Shown: positions 50,423-61,609, counted from the first letter of the stretch. The stretch: 64,000 nucleotides of DNA from Buchnera aphidicola (Sarucallis kahawaluokalani) (GCF_005080725.1 NZ_CP032999.1:364357-428356); one strand, 5' to 3'. Numbers and translations are program-made. The notes: generated from the letters alone by a model not told the origin.

Positions 50423-51664
50423 TTATTCCATAGAAATATTAATACGATATACAATTCTCATACCAAATAACAATATCATAACAATAAAAATTGAAATACC
50501 AACCCAGTTGCCAATAGACCAAAATATACCACCAAAAGTACCTAATATACTCGATCCAAGGTAATAACAACACAAATATAATGAAGAAGCTTGACCTTTT
50601 GCTATTTTCGATCGATAACCTATCCAGCTACTTGAAATAGAATGTGCAGCAAAAAAACCACTAGAAAATAACATTAATCCAAAAATAATAAAAACTAAAA
50701 TATTCCACTGGGTAATAAAAATACCTATCACCATCATTAATAAAGAATAAATTAATACTTTTTTACGACCATATAATACAATAAATTCACTAGCTTTAGG
50801 TGAACTATACGCACCAGTTAAATAAACTATAGAGAGCAGTCCTATCACTACTTGATTTAAAAAAAAAGGTTTAATCATTAATCGATAACCAACATAATTA
50901 AATAAAGTAACAAAACTACCCATTAAAATAAAACCAATAAAAAATAATACAGATAAAACTTGATCATTACATTGTAAAAAAAAACTATGCATAATTTTAT
51001 TTGGTTTCAAAGAAATACTATTAAAATTATTTGAATTAGGTAATAAAAATAAAAATAATAAAGAACCAGTTAAAGAAACTAATCCAATAATTAGAAGTGA
51101 TTTTTCCCATGAAAAATAATTTACTAATACACTACTTAGAAACCTACCAGAAAAACCCCCGATAGTATTGCCACTAATATATAATCCTATAGCAAATGGT
51201 AATACATCAGGATGCATTTCTTCACTTAAATAAGTCATGGCTACAGCAGCAACACCACTTAACGTAAGTCCAGTTAACATTCGCAAAGTAATGATTTCTA
51301 TCCAAGTATGCATAGCAGAACACAGAATAGTTAATGAAGTTGCTAATAATAATGATGTACTCATAACTATTTTACGACCAAAAGTATCTGATAAAGAACC
51401 TGTAAATAACATACCAATTGCCATAGATGCAGTAGCAGCTGATAAAGAAAGACTACTTTGTGCAGGTGTTAAATGAAATTCACTTGAAAAAGTCGGTAAA
51501 ATAGGTTGTACGCAGTATAAGATCGAAAAAGTAGCTAATCCAGCTGAAAACAATGCTATAATAACTTTCTTAAATTTTATTGTTGTACGATCAATATACT
51601 TTTTCTCATTGTTGAACGTATTTACTACATTATTTTTATTGCAATTTTTACTAAAATCAGACAA
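50423..51664 (-). CDS. ynfM: Major-facilitator transporter, YnfM type
   Basis: This is an inner-membrane permease with about twelve hydrophobic segments over 413 residues (E. coli YnfM 417). LFSAGLATFSILYCVQPILP and SLSDTFGRKIVM (the MFS loop 2-3 motif) are strongly conserved. HSISSSWIGYRSKIAKGQASSLYL (in parts) matches YnfM as well. The substrate is unknown: E. coli annotation suggests a drug or arabinose exporter. Its retention suggests export or exchange of a metabolite with the host, which is inference. Confidence 0.9.
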   Translation of the reverse strand: MSDFSKNCNKNNVVNTFNNEKKYIDRTTIKFKKVIIALFSAGLATFSILYCVQPILPTFSSEFHLTPAQSSLSLSAATASMAIGMLFTGSLSDTFGRKIVMSTSLLLATSLTILCSAMHTWIEIITLRMLTGLTLSGVAAVAMTYLSEEMHPDVLPFAIGLYISGNTIGGFSGRFLSSVLVNYFSWEKSLLIIGLVSLTGSLLFLFLLPNSNNFNSISLKPNKIMHSFFLQCNDQVLSVLFFIGFILMGSFVTLFNYVGYRLMIKPFFLNQVVIGLLSIVYLTGAYSSPKASEFIVLYGRKKVLIYSLLMMVIGIFITQWNILVFIIFGLMLFSSGFFAAHSISSSWIGYRSKIAKGQASSLYLCCYYLGSSILGTFGGIFWSIGNWVGISIFIVMILLFGMRIVYRINISME

Positions 51665-51780
51665 AATACCTCCTTATTTATTGAACCGTCATCTTTTATT
51701 TGAAATATATCATATCAAAACAAAAATATAAAATATTTTACATTTGATATAAAATACTTTATCAATATCAATAACTAAGA

Positions 51781-52635
51781 CTATAAAAATTGCATATTAA
51801 TACATCCATCATATACATGTTCAGCTGGTCCTTTCATATAAACAGAATGCGAAAATCCATTCCACGTAATTTCTAAATCTCCACCTGGTAAAGTAACAAC
51901 AACTTGATTATGTAAAATACCTTGAATAATACCAAAAACAACAGAAGCACATGCACCGCTACCACAAGCTTTAGTTTCACCAACTCCACGTTCATATACA
52001 CGTAACAATATATGCTTTGAAGATACTACCTGCATGAAATTAACATTAATACCTTCTGGGAATTTATTATGAGTATTGAAAAATATACCAATATTATTTA
52101 TATCACAATCATTAATATTATTAACTATTATGACAACATGTGGATTACCAATAAAAATTGCTCCAAATGTAATACAATCGTTATTAAAATTAATTGTAGT
52201 TAATTGAAAATTTTCATATTTAAATTTTGGAATATTTATTTCATTAAATAACGGTTTACCCATATTAACAATAATATTACTTTTGTTAATAAATTGAATA
52301 ACAATATTACTATTCTTCGTTTCAAGAATATTTTTTTTTTTTTGAGAAATTTTTTTTAAATACAAAAAATATGCAAAACATCTTGCTCCGTTACCACACT
52401 GAGCTGCTTCAGAACCATCAGCATTAAAAATACGATAATAAAAATCATAACGTATATTATTTGCCTTCTCTACAAGCAATAATTGATCAAAACCGATTCC
52501 AGTATATCGATCAGACATTTTTTGTATGAACTTACAAGATAATGTAAATTCTTGATAGATTCCATCAATGATAACAAAATCATTTCCTAAACCATGCATT
52601 TTAGAAAAATATATTTTTTTATTTTTATTTAACAT
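51781..52635 (-). CDS. dapF: Diaminopimelate epimerase
   Basis: DapF converts LL- to meso-diaminopimelate for lysine and peptidoglycan. From the ATG at 52633-52635 it has 284 residues (E. coli 274), with a short lysine-rich leader before FSKMHGLGNDFV. An upstream TTG is unlikely. Both catalytic cysteines are present, in QCGNGARCFA and KACGSGACAS. A 13-base A tract (52331-52343) encodes lysines. It is divergent from cyaY, as in E. coli. Confidence 0.96.
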   Translation of the reverse strand: MLNKNKKIYFSKMHGLGNDFVIIDGIYQEFTLSCKFIQKMSDRYTGIGFDQLLLVEKANNIRYDFYYRIFNADGSEAAQCGNGARCFAYFLYLKKISQKKKNILETKNSNIVIQFINKSNIIVNMGKPLFNEINIPKFKYENFQLTTINFNNDCITFGAIFIGNPHVVIIVNNINDCDINNIGIFFNTHNKFPEGINVNFMQVVSSKHILLRVYERGVGETKACGSGACASVVFGIIQGILHNQVVVTLPGGDLEITWNGFSHSVYMKGPAEHVYDGCINMQFL

Positions 52636-52737
52636 AATATATTTTACACAAATCAAAAATAGCAGTATTTCAAAAATATGTTATATATTAATATAATAAA
52701 TATTATATTTATAGTTTATTAAATTATTGGAATTTTT

Positions 52738-53082
52738 ATGTATATAAAAAATATACAATTTCACAATTTATATAACACTGTTTTATTAAATATTGAAAAT
52801 TATCTCGATCATTTTAATAGTCAACACGATATAGATTATGAAGTTAATCATCAAATTATGACAATATTATTTGAAAATCAAAGTAAAATCATCATTACTA
52901 AACAAGAAGTTTTAAAACAGATATGGTTGGCTACAAAAAAAAATGGATATCACTTTAGTTATCAGAATAAAAATTGGATTTGTAATAGAAGTCAGGAGAA
53001 TTTTTGGCACATTTTAGAAAAATCATTTTATCTACAAGGTGATGAAAAGGTTTCATTTAAACAATTTATTATATCATCATAA
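52738..53082 (+). CDS. cyaY: Frataxin-like iron protein CyaY
   Basis: CyaY is bacterial frataxin, which modulates IscS activity and binds iron. It has 114 residues (E. coli 106), with an altered, longer C-terminus. IDYEVNHQIMTILFENQSKIIITKQE (in parts), QIWLATKKNGYHFSY and WICNRSQENFW align with the family. The N-terminal acidic ridge is partly kept. It is one of several Fe-S biogenesis proteins in this window and faces the tRNA cluster. Confidence 0.94.
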   Translation: MYIKNIQFHNLYNTVLLNIENYLDHFNSQHDIDYEVNHQIMTILFENQSKIIITKQEVLKQIWLATKKNGYHFSYQNKNWICNRSQENFWHILEKSFYLQGDEKVSFKQFIISS

Positions 53083-53091
53083 AAAATAAAT

Positions 53092-53165
53092 TCGGCGAAA
53101 GAGGATTTGAACCCCTGACCTACTGGTCCCAAACCAGTTGCGCTACCAAACTGCGCTATTCGCCG
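53092..53165 (-). tRNA. tRNA-Pro (anticodon TGG)
   Basis: CGGCGAA pairs with TTCGCCG, and the anticodon stem-loop CTGGTTTGGGACCAG gives TGG. The length is 74 bases with an A discriminator, and CCA is not encoded. It corresponds to E. coli proM, the last member of argX-hisR-leuT-proM. Confidence 0.96.
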
Positions 53166-53191
53166 GAATATAACATTATAAAAATAAATTG

Positions 53192-53265
53192 GGTGACTAA
53201 TGGGATTCGAACCCATGACATCTGGAACCACAATCCAGGACTCTACCAACTGAGCTATAGTCACC
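53192..53265 (-). tRNA. tRNA-His (anticodon GTG)
   Basis: The sequence GGTGACTA pairs over eight bases with the 3' TAGTCACC, including the extra G-1 paired with C73 that histidine tRNAs need. The anticodon loop ATTGTGGTT gives GTG. It corresponds to E. coli hisR. CCA is not fully encoded. Confidence 0.96.
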
Positions 53266-53357
53266 AAAAAACGAAAAAATTATACTTAAAAATTTAGAAT
53301 TATAATAACATATTTCTTATATTTAGTAAATATATTATATCATATATAAAATATCAT

Positions 53358-53431
53358 TGCGCTCGACAGGATTTGAACCTGTGACTTCTACCTTCGGAGG
53401 GTAGTGCTCTATCCAACTAAGCTACGAGCGC
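53358..53431 (-). tRNA. tRNA-Arg (anticodon CCG)
   Basis: GCGCTCG pairs with CGAGCGC. The anticodon loop CTCCGAA gives CCG. The length is 74 bases. It is the orthologue of E. coli argX and the first tRNA of the Arg-His-Pro run. CCA is not encoded, and the discriminator is A (G in E. coli). Confidence 0.95.
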
Positions 53432-53448
53432 TATAAAAAAATATCATT

Positions 53449-53477
53449 ATGATAAAAAACACGTATAAAAAATTCAA
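53449..53477 (-). promoter_or_regulatory. Predicted sigma-70 promoter of the tRNA Arg-His-Pro operon
   Basis: On the minus strand TTGAAT (53472-53477) is followed after 17 bases by TATCAT (53449-53454), ending 18 bases before the tRNA-Arg 5' end. Confidence 0.55.
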
Positions 53478-53500
53478 TTGAGATAGCATCAATACTTAAT

Positions 53501-53528
53501 GAATATACTTATATGTATAAGTATATTC
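53501..53528 (-). terminator. Hairpin downstream of rho
   Basis: GAATATACTTATA and TATAAGTATATTC form a perfect 13-bp stem with a 2-base loop, 28 bp after the rho stop. No U-tract follows on the minus strand, so it may stabilise the 3' end rather than terminate transcription on its own. Confidence 0.45.
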
Positions 53529-53555
53529 ACTATGATATGTACTGCAAGAATAAAT

Positions 53556-54815
53556 TTATATACGTTGCATCATATTAAAAAATTCATAATTAGTTTTTGT
53601 CATAGATAGTTTATTAATCAAAAAATCCATGGCGTCAATTTCATTCATTGGGTGAATAATTTTTCGCAAAATCCACATTTTTTTTAATTCTTCGGAAGAA
53701 GTTAACAATTCTTCTTTACGAGTTCCAGAACGATTATAATCAATAGCTGGAAAAACTCTTTTCTCGGCAATTTTTCTAGATAACAATAATTCCATATTAC
53801 CTGTACCTTTAAATTCCTCATAGATTACTTCATCCATTTTAGAACCGGTATCAATTAAAGCGGTAGCAATAATGGTTAAACTTCCTCCTTCTTCTACGTT
53901 TCTAGCAGATCCAAAAAACCGTTTTGGTCTATGTAAGGCATTAGCATCAACACCTCCTGTTAAAATTTTTCCAGAAGCAGGTACAACTGTGTTATACGCT
54001 CGTGCTAACCTGGTAATTGAATCTAATAATATAATAACATCTTTTTTATGTTCTACTAAACGTTTAGCTTTTTCAATAACCATTTCCGCTACTTGAATGT
54101 GTCTTAAAGCAGGTTCATCAAACGTAGAAGCAATCACCTCACCTTTTACTAACCGCTGCATTTCTGTTACTTCTTCTGGTCGTTCATCAATTAATAATAC
54201 CATTAATACACAATCCGAATGATTTTGAGCAATACTTTGAGCAATATTTTGTAGTAACATAGTTTTTCCTGCTTTTGGAGGAGCAACAATTAACCCTCTC
54301 TGACCTCTTCCTATAGGAGCAGCTAAATCTAAAACACGTGTAGTTAAATCTTCAGTTGATCCATTACCCTTTTCCATACGCAAACGAGAATTAGCATGTA
54401 ATGGTGTTAAATTTTCAAATAAAATTTTAGTACGTGCATTTTCTGGTTTTTCATAATTCACTTTTTTCACTTTTAACAACGCAAAGTATCTTTCGCCTTC
54501 TTTTGGAGGTCTAATTTTACCCGCAATGGTATCACCTGTTCGCAAATTAAATCTACGAATTTGACTAGGTGATATATATATATCATCTGGTCCAGCTAAA
54601 TACGAACTATCTGAAGAACGTAAAAAACCAAATCCGTCTTGTAATATTTCTAATACTCCATCTCCAAAGATATTTTCACCACCCTTTGCATGTTGTTTAA
54701 GAATAGTAAAAATAATATCTTGTTTACGCATTCGGGCTAAATTTTCTAACCCGATCTTATTACCAAGAATAATTAATTCAGAAACTAACATGTTTTTCAG
54801 TGTAGTAAGATTCAT
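53556..54815 (-). CDS. rho: Transcription termination factor Rho
   Basis: Rho is the hexameric RNA helicase of factor-dependent termination. It has 419 residues, the same as E. coli. The N-terminal RNA-binding domain ([20 protein letters not shown] in parts), the Walker [11 protein letters not shown] and Walker [15 protein letters not shown], the Q-loop and the R-loop segments are intact. Its leader (54816-55010) contains a C-rich, G-poor stretch that may be a Rho-binding site. Confidence 0.97.
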   Translation of the reverse strand: MNLTTLKNMLVSELIILGNKIGLENLARMRKQDIIFTILKQHAKGGENIFGDGVLEILQDGFGFLRSSDSSYLAGPDDIYISPSQIRRFNLRTGDTIAGKIRPPKEGERYFALLKVKKVNYEKPENARTKILFENLTPLHANSRLRMEKGNGSTEDLTTRVLDLAAPIGRGQRGLIVAPPKAGKTMLLQNIAQSIAQNHSDCVLMVLLIDERPEEVTEMQRLVKGEVIASTFDEPALRHIQVAEMVIEKAKRLVEHKKDVIILLDSITRLARAYNTVVPASGKILTGGVDANALHRPKRFFGSARNVEEGGSLTIIATALIDTGSKMDEVIYEEFKGTGNMELLLSRKIAEKRVFPAIDYNRSGTRKEELLTSSEELKKMWILRKIIHPMNEIDAMDFLINKLSMTKTNYEFFNMMQRI

Positions 54816-54874
54816 AAATATTGTTTCTTAATAAAAACTAATATTAACTATAAAAAATTATAAAAATAGAAAAA

Positions 54875-54899
54875 GGTGGAGTATCTTAAGAGAGGAAAG
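54875..54899 (-). promoter_or_regulatory. C-rich, G-poor stretch in the rho leader (candidate rut site)
   Basis: The transcribed strand has ten C and one G in 25 bases, with several YC dimers (CTTTCCTCTC, then ACTCCACC). It lies 60-84 bases before the rho start. In E. coli the rho leader takes part in Rho autoregulation. The function here is inferred. Confidence 0.4.
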
Positions 54900-55010
54900 T
54901 AAAAAATCTAACTTAAATTTATAAAACATATAAATATTTCAATCATAATGATAACATGATACTCAAAAAATATCTAGCAGTTTAAATAATCATAAAAATA
55001 TTTTAAATCA

Positions 55011-55343
55011 TTAAATATTGAAATGCACACTTAATAATTTTTTTATTTCACTTTTTGAAATCACTCCAGAATTTCTTTCAATCAATTTTTTATTTTTAAA
55101 AAATAATAATGTTGGTATGCTTTGTATAGAATATTTTAACATAATTTCTTTACAATCATCCACATTTACTTTCGCAACTATTAATAAATCCTTATATTCT
55201 TTTGATATTTCTTCTAAAATTGGAACAAAAATTTTACAAGGTCCACACCAATCCGCCCAAAAATCTACAATCACTGGTTTTTGATCATTTAGCACAATAC
55301 TATCAAAATTTTTGTTTGTTAAACTAATTAATGTATTACACAT
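55011..55343 (-). CDS. trxA: Thioredoxin 1
   Basis: TrxA is the main cytosolic disulfide reductant. It has 110 residues (E. coli 109). The active site WCGPC is within VDFWADWCGPCKIF, and the cis-proline segment SIPTLLFFKN is intact. It lies upstream of rho (195 bp), as in E. coli, and is preceded by the 1.26 kb gene-free gap. Confidence 0.96.
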   Translation of the reverse strand: MCNTLISLTNKNFDSIVLNDQKPVIVDFWADWCGPCKIFVPILEEISKEYKDLLIVAKVNVDDCKEIMLKYSIQSIPTLLFFKNKKLIERNSGVISKSEIKKLLSVHFNI

Positions 55344-56607
55344 AAACTGTTTCCTTGATAAAAAATTGATATATATATATTTAAAAATATTATTATATCA
55401 TGTTTTTAAAATTTAGTAATTTCATCATGAATAAACGATATATATATTAAATCCATAATGACTATTTAAATATTTTATTATAAAAATATATAATCAATTT
55501 ATTTGAAATATCTATCAATATATTTACTAAGAAAAATTACTTAATAATATATCAAAAGCATGCAATAAAAAATAATTATAATTATACCTTACGATAAAAT
55601 CTTATAATATATAAAAAATTAGGTATTTACCTAATAAAAAAAATAAATTATTAAACTCACTTAATATAATATTTTTACAATTGTTTTCAACATGTATATT
55701 ATGCTAAACATAATAAACACATAAACTAACTATGAATAATATATTACATTAAAAAAAATATTATATAAATTTAAAATATTTTATTATATGTTATTAATAT
55801 ATTTTTAAAGATTAATATCATCAAAAATAATATGAAAAATTAATATAAACTATGATAAATATTTATGCTATACGTTTTTAATATTATAAAAATCATATTT
55901 ATAAAATTATAAAAAATAATATTTAAAATATATATAAGAAAAATATTTCAAATAATAATTCTATTGTAAAAAAAAAAATAATTTTTAAAAATATTATAAA
56001 GATAAAAAATAATAATCGTACATATTTTTAAAAATATTTATAATTAGTAATATTAAAAATAATACCAGTTGCATTATAAAAAAAATACATATTATATATT
56101 ATATTCTAAAAGATTAAGTGTATTAATAATTTATATAAAAAATTTTCTGTTATCTAAATAATACCAATTTTTGATCATATCTTAAACAAATCTTAGAAAA
56201 TATACGTAATAATTTTTATGATATTATTACGAATATTCTATTCAAAAAAAATATTTCTTTATAAGTGATGTTAAATAAAAATAATTACCATATCACCTAT
56301 TTTATATTTAAATATCATATATTAAAATCAATTTTCATACTCATAAAAAATATCTTATATTTATGAAATTAATTTTAAAAATATATTTTAATATTTATAG
56401 AAAAGTACATATTGATAAATTAATTTATTATATAAAATATATCAATAAAAATAAATATAAAAAATTTATTATTTTAATTCTTTTTCCAAAAATTCATGTA
56501 ATGATCTTATTAGTATTCAATTCTTCCTCATTATATTTTAAACATACTCAAAAATATTCTGTGTTTATATCAAATACTTCAACCCTTGATTGAAAATAAA
56601 ATATAAC
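55344..56607. other. Gene-free gap between ilvC and trxA (probable relic of rep)
   Basis: These 1264 bp are extremely A+T-rich. The only open frame, 56363-56593 on the plus strand (76 codons), has low-complexity sequence and I do not support it. In E. coli ppiC, rep, gpp and rhlB lie here, and rep is present in other Buchnera as I recall. Hairpins are visible at 55618-55635 and 56205-56231. I see no RNA gene. Confidence 0.5.
55618..55635 (-). terminator. Terminator-like hairpin inside the ilvC-trxA gap
   Basis: ATTAGGT and ACCTAAT form a 7-bp stem with a 4-base loop. On the minus strand it is followed by TTTTT. It could be the terminator of the lost gene (rep) or of the ilv transcript. Confidence 0.45.
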
Positions 56608-58080
56608 TTAAGAATCTAAAATGCTTTTCATATTTTTCATATAACTTCTTAATTTCCTACCAATTTTTTCAATATCATGATTATAGATTTCTTGATTAAG
56701 ATTTTCTAATTGAATATTATTAATCTTAGTATTTGGATAAACCATACCAATATCTTCTTGACGAATATTTCTAATAAAATCATTTAACATTGGAATCGCT
56801 CGTTTTGTAAATAAGTAACTACCATATTCTGCTGTGTCAGATATTACTAAGTTCATTTCATACAAACGTTTTCTAGCAATTGTATTAGCAATTAAAGGCA
56901 ATTCATGTAAAGATTCATAATAAGCTGATTCTGCTTTAATACCTGTAGATAACATAGTTTCAAAAGCTAATTCTACTCCAGCTTTTAATATTGCAACCAT
57001 CAAAATACCTTTTTGGAAATACTCAATTTCTAAAATCATATCGTTAGATGGAGCAGCTTGTTCAAAAGCAGTATATTGAATTTTTTTACGCCATGTGAAT
57101 AAATTCTTATCTTGATTATTCCAATCTATCACCATATTACGAGAAAAACTTCCAGAAATAATATCATCCATATGTTTTTCAAATAATGGTTTTAGTATTA
57201 TTTTCAGATTATTTGACAACTCACATACTCGAAATTTTGCAGCATTAGATAAACGACTTAACATTAAATTAATTCCACCATGCTTAAGCGCTTCCGTAAG
57301 AATTTCCCATCCATACTGTAATAATTTTACTGAATAACTCGATGTATAACCATGTGAAATTAAATAATCGTAAATAACAATTGAACTAGATTGTAACAAT
57401 CCACATAAAATAGTCTGTTCACCCATTAAATCTGATTTTACTTCAGCAATAAATGATGATTGTAATACCCCTGCACGGTGACTACCAATGGAAAATGCCC
57501 ATGCTTTAGCAATTTCTAGACCTTGTTGTAAAGGATCATTTTCAGTGTGTACAGCAATTAATGCAGGAACACCAAATCCTCTAACATATTCTTCACGTAC
57601 TTCAGTTCCCGGACATTTTGGTGCTACCATTACTACAGTAATATCTTTCCGAATAATTTCTCCGATTTCTACAATATTAAAACCATGTGAATAACCTAAA
57701 ATAGAATTTTTTTTCATCAACGGTTGTATATTTGCAATAACTTGCGAATGTTGTTTATCTGGCGTTAAATTAATAACTAAATCTGCTTCTGGAATTAAAC
57801 AATCGTAATCACCTACTGGAAAATTATTATCTATAGCATTTTTCCAAGATTGGTTTTTATTCATAATGCTTTCTTTTTTTAATGCATACGAAATATCTAA
57901 TCCTGAATCACGCATATTTAATCCTTGATTTAATCCTTGCGCACCACAACCAATAATAACTATTTTTTTATTTTTTAAAATATCAATTACACCTTGAAAT
58001 ACTTTTTCATGTAATAATTTACATTGTTGTAATTGTATTATTTGATTACGAAAATTCAATATATTAAAATAATTCTTCAT
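56608..58080 (-). CDS. ilvC: Ketol-acid reductoisomerase (long form)
   Basis: IlvC reduces and rearranges acetolactate in valine, leucine and isoleucine synthesis. I start it at the ATG at 58078-58080 ([13 protein letters not shown]), giving 490 residues (E. coli 491). The frame opens further upstream but overlaps ilvD. It is the class II enzyme with a duplicated C-terminal domain. [17 protein letters not shown] is the NADPH-binding loop, and the metal-binding glutamates lie in SDLMGEQTI and ESLHELPLI. It lies 43 bp after ilvD. Confidence 0.96.
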   Translation of the reverse strand: MKNYFNILNFRNQIIQLQQCKLLHEKVFQGVIDILKNKKIVIIGCGAQGLNQGLNMRDSGLDISYALKKESIMNKNQSWKNAIDNNFPVGDYDCLIPEADLVINLTPDKQHSQVIANIQPLMKKNSILGYSHGFNIVEIGEIIRKDITVVMVAPKCPGTEVREEYVRGFGVPALIAVHTENDPLQQGLEIAKAWAFSIGSHRAGVLQSSFIAEVKSDLMGEQTILCGLLQSSSIVIYDYLISHGYTSSYSVKLLQYGWEILTEALKHGGINLMLSRLSNAAKFRVCELSNNLKIILKPLFEKHMDDIISGSFSRNMVIDWNNQDKNLFTWRKKIQYTAFEQAAPSNDMILEIEYFQKGILMVAILKAGVELAFETMLSTGIKAESAYYESLHELPLIANTIARKRLYEMNLVISDTAEYGSYLFTKRAIPMLNDFIRNIRQEDIGMVYPNTKINNIQLENLNQEIYNHDIEKIGRKLRSYMKNMKSILDS

Positions 58081-58123
58081 ATTTATGATATTCCTCTGTA
58101 AAAAATAAAATGAAAAAATTCCT

Positions 58124-59995
58124 TTAATGGATAAAGTTATTCTTAAATAAAGTATTAATTTTTTTTTTATTTCTAGTTGCACCTTTATCAGCACTATTTG
58201 CAAATAATGAATATAATTTTAATGCTAATGAAACATTACGTGCACGATTTTTAGGTTGATAGGATTTTTCATGGTACTTTTCCTCCTGTATTCTATTCTT
58301 TAATTCTATTTCTGTAATATCTAAATGAATCAATCGATTTGGAATATCAATATGTATAACATCCTTATCTTTAACAAGTGCAATTAAACCCTGATTAGCA
58401 GCTTCTGGAGATACATGCCCAATAGACAAACCAGAAGTCCCACCAGAAAATCGACCATCAGTAATTAAAGCACAAAATTTATCTAATCCCATAGATTTTA
58501 AGTATGTACTAGGATATAACATTTCTTGCATACCTGGACCACCTTTTGGTCCCTCATAACGAATTACAACAACATCTCCAGCACAAACTTTATTATTTAA
58601 AATTGCTTGTACGGCAGAATCTTGACTTTCATAAACTCTTGCACGACCTGTAAAAGTTAACTGTTCTGTATTTAACCCGGCAGTTTTAATAATACAGCCA
58701 TCTTTAGCTAAATTACCATATAATACTGCTAATCCACCATCTTGATTATAAGCAAATTCAGATGACCTAATACAGCCTAATTTACGATCATTATCAGTCA
58801 TATCCCACCTAAATGATTGAGAATATGGTTGCGTTGTTCTAATACCACCTGGACCCGCCCGAAACATTTTTAACACATTCTGATCTTGAGTTTCTCTAAT
58901 ATTATATTTTTTTAACATATCATTCAAAGAAAGACCTAAAATGTTAATAACAGCACTGTGTAATAAATTTATATTATTTAATTCACCTAAAATACTCATC
59001 ACTCCACCTGCGCGGTGTACATCTTCTACATGATAGATAGTACTACTAGGAGCAACTTTACATAAGTGAGGAGTAGTACGGGACAAGCGATCAATATCTT
59101 TCATAGTAAAATCAACATTTGCTTCTTGTGCAGCAGCTAATAAATGTAAAATTGTATTTGTTGATCCACCCATAGCAATATCTACACGCATAGCGTTTTC
59201 AAAAGCAAATTTACTTGCAATACTACGAGGTAAAATAGATATATCATTGTCATGATAATATTTTTTCGCCACTTGTGAGATAATATTAGCAGATTCAATA
59301 AATATCTTTTTTCTATCAACATGTGTAGCTAATAAAGTACCATTACCAGGTAATGCTAAACCTATTGCTTCTATTAAGCAATTCATAGAATTTGCAGTAA
59401 ACATACCAGAACATGAACCACAAGTAGGACATGCTGATACTTCAATATCATATACATGCTTATTAGAAATATTAGGATTGGCACTATTACTAATTGCATC
59501 AACTAAATTAATTTTATTGTGATGATTTATATCTACCTTACCTGCTTCCATAGGACCACCAGAAACAAATATAGTAGGTATATTTAATCTTAAAGCAGCC
59601 ATAAACATTGCTGGAGTAATTTTATCACAATTAGAAATACAAATCATAGCATCCACACAGTGTGCATTAATCATATATTCAATCGAATCAGCAATTAATT
59701 CACGTGAAGGTAAGGAATATAACATACCTTGATGTCCCATAGCAATTCCATCATCTATAGCAATAGTATTAAACTCTTTAGCTACAGATTCACCAGATTT
59801 GTTAATCACATTACAAATTAATTTTCCTACATCCTGTAAATGTATATGCCCCGGAACAAATTGTGCAAAAGAATTAACCACTGCAATAATAGGTTTTTCA
59901 AAATCATTATCTTGCATGCCTGTAGCACGCCATAATGCTCTAGCACCAGCCATATTTCTACCACTAGTACTAGTTTTAGAACGATATATCGGCAT
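58124..59995 (-). CDS. ilvD: Dihydroxy-acid dehydratase
   Basis: IlvD is the Fe-S dehydratase of branched-chain amino-acid synthesis. From the ATG at 59993-59995 ([17 protein letters not shown]) it has 623 residues (E. coli 616), the extra being C-terminal lysine-rich residues. Cluster cysteines are visible in ISNCDKIT and [12 protein letters not shown] longer frame with TTG upstream is unlikely. In E. coli ilvA and ilvY lie between ilvD and ilvC, and both are lost. The host lacks these steps and depends on the symbiont for them. Confidence 0.96.
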   Translation of the reverse strand: MPIYRSKTSTSGRNMAGARALWRATGMQDNDFEKPIIAVVNSFAQFVPGHIHLQDVGKLICNVINKSGESVAKEFNTIAIDDGIAMGHQGMLYSLPSRELIADSIEYMINAHCVDAMICISNCDKITPAMFMAALRLNIPTIFVSGGPMEAGKVDINHHNKINLVDAISNSANPNISNKHVYDIEVSACPTCGSCSGMFTANSMNCLIEAIGLALPGNGTLLATHVDRKKIFIESANIISQVAKKYYHDNDISILPRSIASKFAFENAMRVDIAMGGSTNTILHLLAAAQEANVDFTMKDIDRLSRTTPHLCKVAPSSTIYHVEDVHRAGGVMSILGELNNINLLHSAVINILGLSLNDMLKKYNIRETQDQNVLKMFRAGPGGIRTTQPYSQSFRWDMTDNDRKLGCIRSSEFAYNQDGGLAVLYGNLAKDGCIIKTAGLNTEQLTFTGRARVYESQDSAVQAILNNKVCAGDVVVIRYEGPKGGPGMQEMLYPSTYLKSMGLDKFCALITDGRFSGGTSGLSIGHVSPEAANQGLIALVKDKDVIHIDIPNRLIHLDITEIELKNRIQEEKYHEKSYQPKNRARNVSLALKLYSLFANSADKGATRNKKKINTLFKNNFIH

Positions 59996-60090
59996 AATCT
60001 TCAATCTCAATCATAAACATGATATTATTGTGATATTTAATAAAAATTATTGTAATTAAAAATTTATTAAAAAATATTTTTATATTCATA

Positions 60091-60163
60091 CAGGGATGAA
60101 GGGACTTGAACCCTTAACTTTCGGTTTTGGAGACCGATACTCTACCAATTGAGTTACATCCCT
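60091..60163 (-). tRNA. tRNA-Trp (anticodon CCA)
   Basis: AGGGATG pairs with CATCCCT. The anticodon loop in GGTCTCCAAAACC gives CCA. The length is 73 bases with a G discriminator. The 3' CCA is not encoded. The promoter is at 60177-60205. Confidence 0.96.
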
Positions 60164-60176
60164 TAACATTAATAAT

Positions 60177-60205
60177 ATTATACTAATTTAAAAATATTTA
60201 GTCTA
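60177..60205 (-). promoter_or_regulatory. Predicted sigma-70 promoter of tRNA-Trp
   Basis: On the minus strand TAGACT (60200-60205) and TATAAT (60177-60182) are spaced by 17 bases. The tRNA begins 13 bases after the -10 box. Confidence 0.55.
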
Positions 60206-60374
60206 TGTAAAAATATTTTGGATTATTTAAAAATATATTTTCAATTCAATATATAACACCATATTAAAATAAAAACATATGAAACGATATATTTATATTT
60301 TTATATTTTTATCAAACATAAAAACTTAAATGAAAAATCTTTTGTTATAAAATTTACTTCAAAGGTGTGAATAA

Positions 60375-61589
60375 ATGAAATTTCCGATTTATTTAGATTA
60401 TGCTTCAACAACTCCAGTAGATAAAAAAGTTGCTAAAAAAATGATAAATTATTTAACACATGATGGAACATTTGGAAATCCCGCATCACGATCGCACCAA
60501 TTTGGATGGACCGCAGAAGAAGCAGTAGATATCGCGCGTGATCAAATTGCCGAATTGATTCATGCTGATGCAAGAGAAATCATATTTACTTCTGGTGCTA
60601 CTGAATCTAATAATCTTGCAATCAAAGGTTGTTGTGATTTTTACCGTCATAAAGGTAAACATATTATTACAAGTAATACTGAACATAAATCTGTATTGGA
60701 TACATGTCGATATCTTGAACAAAAAAAATACTCTGTAACATATATAAATCCAAAAAAAAATGGTATCATTGATCTCAATGAACTTGAAAAAAATATTACA
60801 AAACACACAATACTAGTTTCAATTATGTACGTAAATAATGAAACTGGAACCATGCAGGATATTAAAAAAATATCAAATATATGTCGTAATAAAAATGTTT
60901 TACTACATGTAGATGCAACACAAGCAATAAGTACAATACCTATTAATCTACAAAAAATACATATTGATTTAATGTCATTTTCCGCACATAAAATTTATGG
61001 CCCAAAAGGTATCGGTGTATTATACATAAAACGAAAACCAAGAGTTAGATTAACACCACAAATACATGGAGGTAGCCACGAACGAGGTATGAGATCCGGA
61101 ACATTACCAGTACACCAAATTGTCGGTATGGGTACTGCATGTAATTTAATAAATAAGAATCTCTCGTATGATACAATAAAAATATTAAAGTTAAGAGATA
61201 TTTTATGGAATGGTATTAAAAATATTGAAGAAATATATTTAAATACAAATTTAAAACATAGTGCTCCACACATCTTAAATGTCAGCTTTAATTTTGTTGA
61301 AGGAGAATCCTTAATTATGGCATTAAAACATTTAGCCGTTTCTTCAGGCTCTGCATGCACTTCTGCAAGCTTAGAACCTTCTTATGTATTAAAATCATTA
61401 GGTTTACAAGATGAACTAGCACATAGTTCTATTCGATTCTCCATAGGTCGATTTACAACACAAGATGAAATTAATTATACAATCAATACTATTCATCATG
61501 CCATTAAAAAACTAAGAGAATTATCTCCATTATGGGAAATGTTTAAAGATGGGATTGATTTAAATAAAGTAAAATGGCAACATAATTAA
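60375..61589 (+). CDS. iscS: Cysteine desulfurase IscS
   Basis: IscS takes sulfur from cysteine for Fe-S clusters and for tRNA thiolation through TusA. It has 404 residues and aligns with E. coli IscS without gaps, so His104, Lys206 (SAHKIYG) and the mobile Cys328 ([10 protein letters not shown]) are all in place. An AAAGGTG Shine-Dalgarno sequence precedes the ATG. The iscR regulator is absent upstream. It is followed by iscU at 20 bp. Confidence 0.97.
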   Translation: MKFPIYLDYASTTPVDKKVAKKMINYLTHDGTFGNPASRSHQFGWTAEEAVDIARDQIAELIHADAREIIFTSGATESNNLAIKGCCDFYRHKGKHIITSNTEHKSVLDTCRYLEQKKYSVTYINPKKNGIIDLNELEKNITKHTILVSIMYVNNETGTMQDIKKISNICRNKNVLLHVDATQAISTIPINLQKIHIDLMSFSAHKIYGPKGIGVLYIKRKPRVRLTPQIHGGSHERGMRSGTLPVHQIVGMGTACNLINKNLSYDTIKILKLRDILWNGIKNIEEIYLNTNLKHSAPHILNVSFNFVEGESLIMALKHLAVSSGSACTSASLEPSYVLKSLGLQDELAHSSIRFSIGRFTTQDEINYTINTIHHAIKKLRELSPLWEMFKDGIDLNKVKWQHN

Positions 61590-61609
61590 TAAAAATTAGG
61601 AAAATAAAT

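Noticed and set aside
56363..56593. 76-codon plus-strand ORF in the ilvC-trxA gap
   Set aside because: The translation is low-complexity Ile/Lys/Tyr sequence with no Shine-Dalgarno sequence. ORFs of this size arise by chance in such A+T-rich DNA, although stops are frequent.
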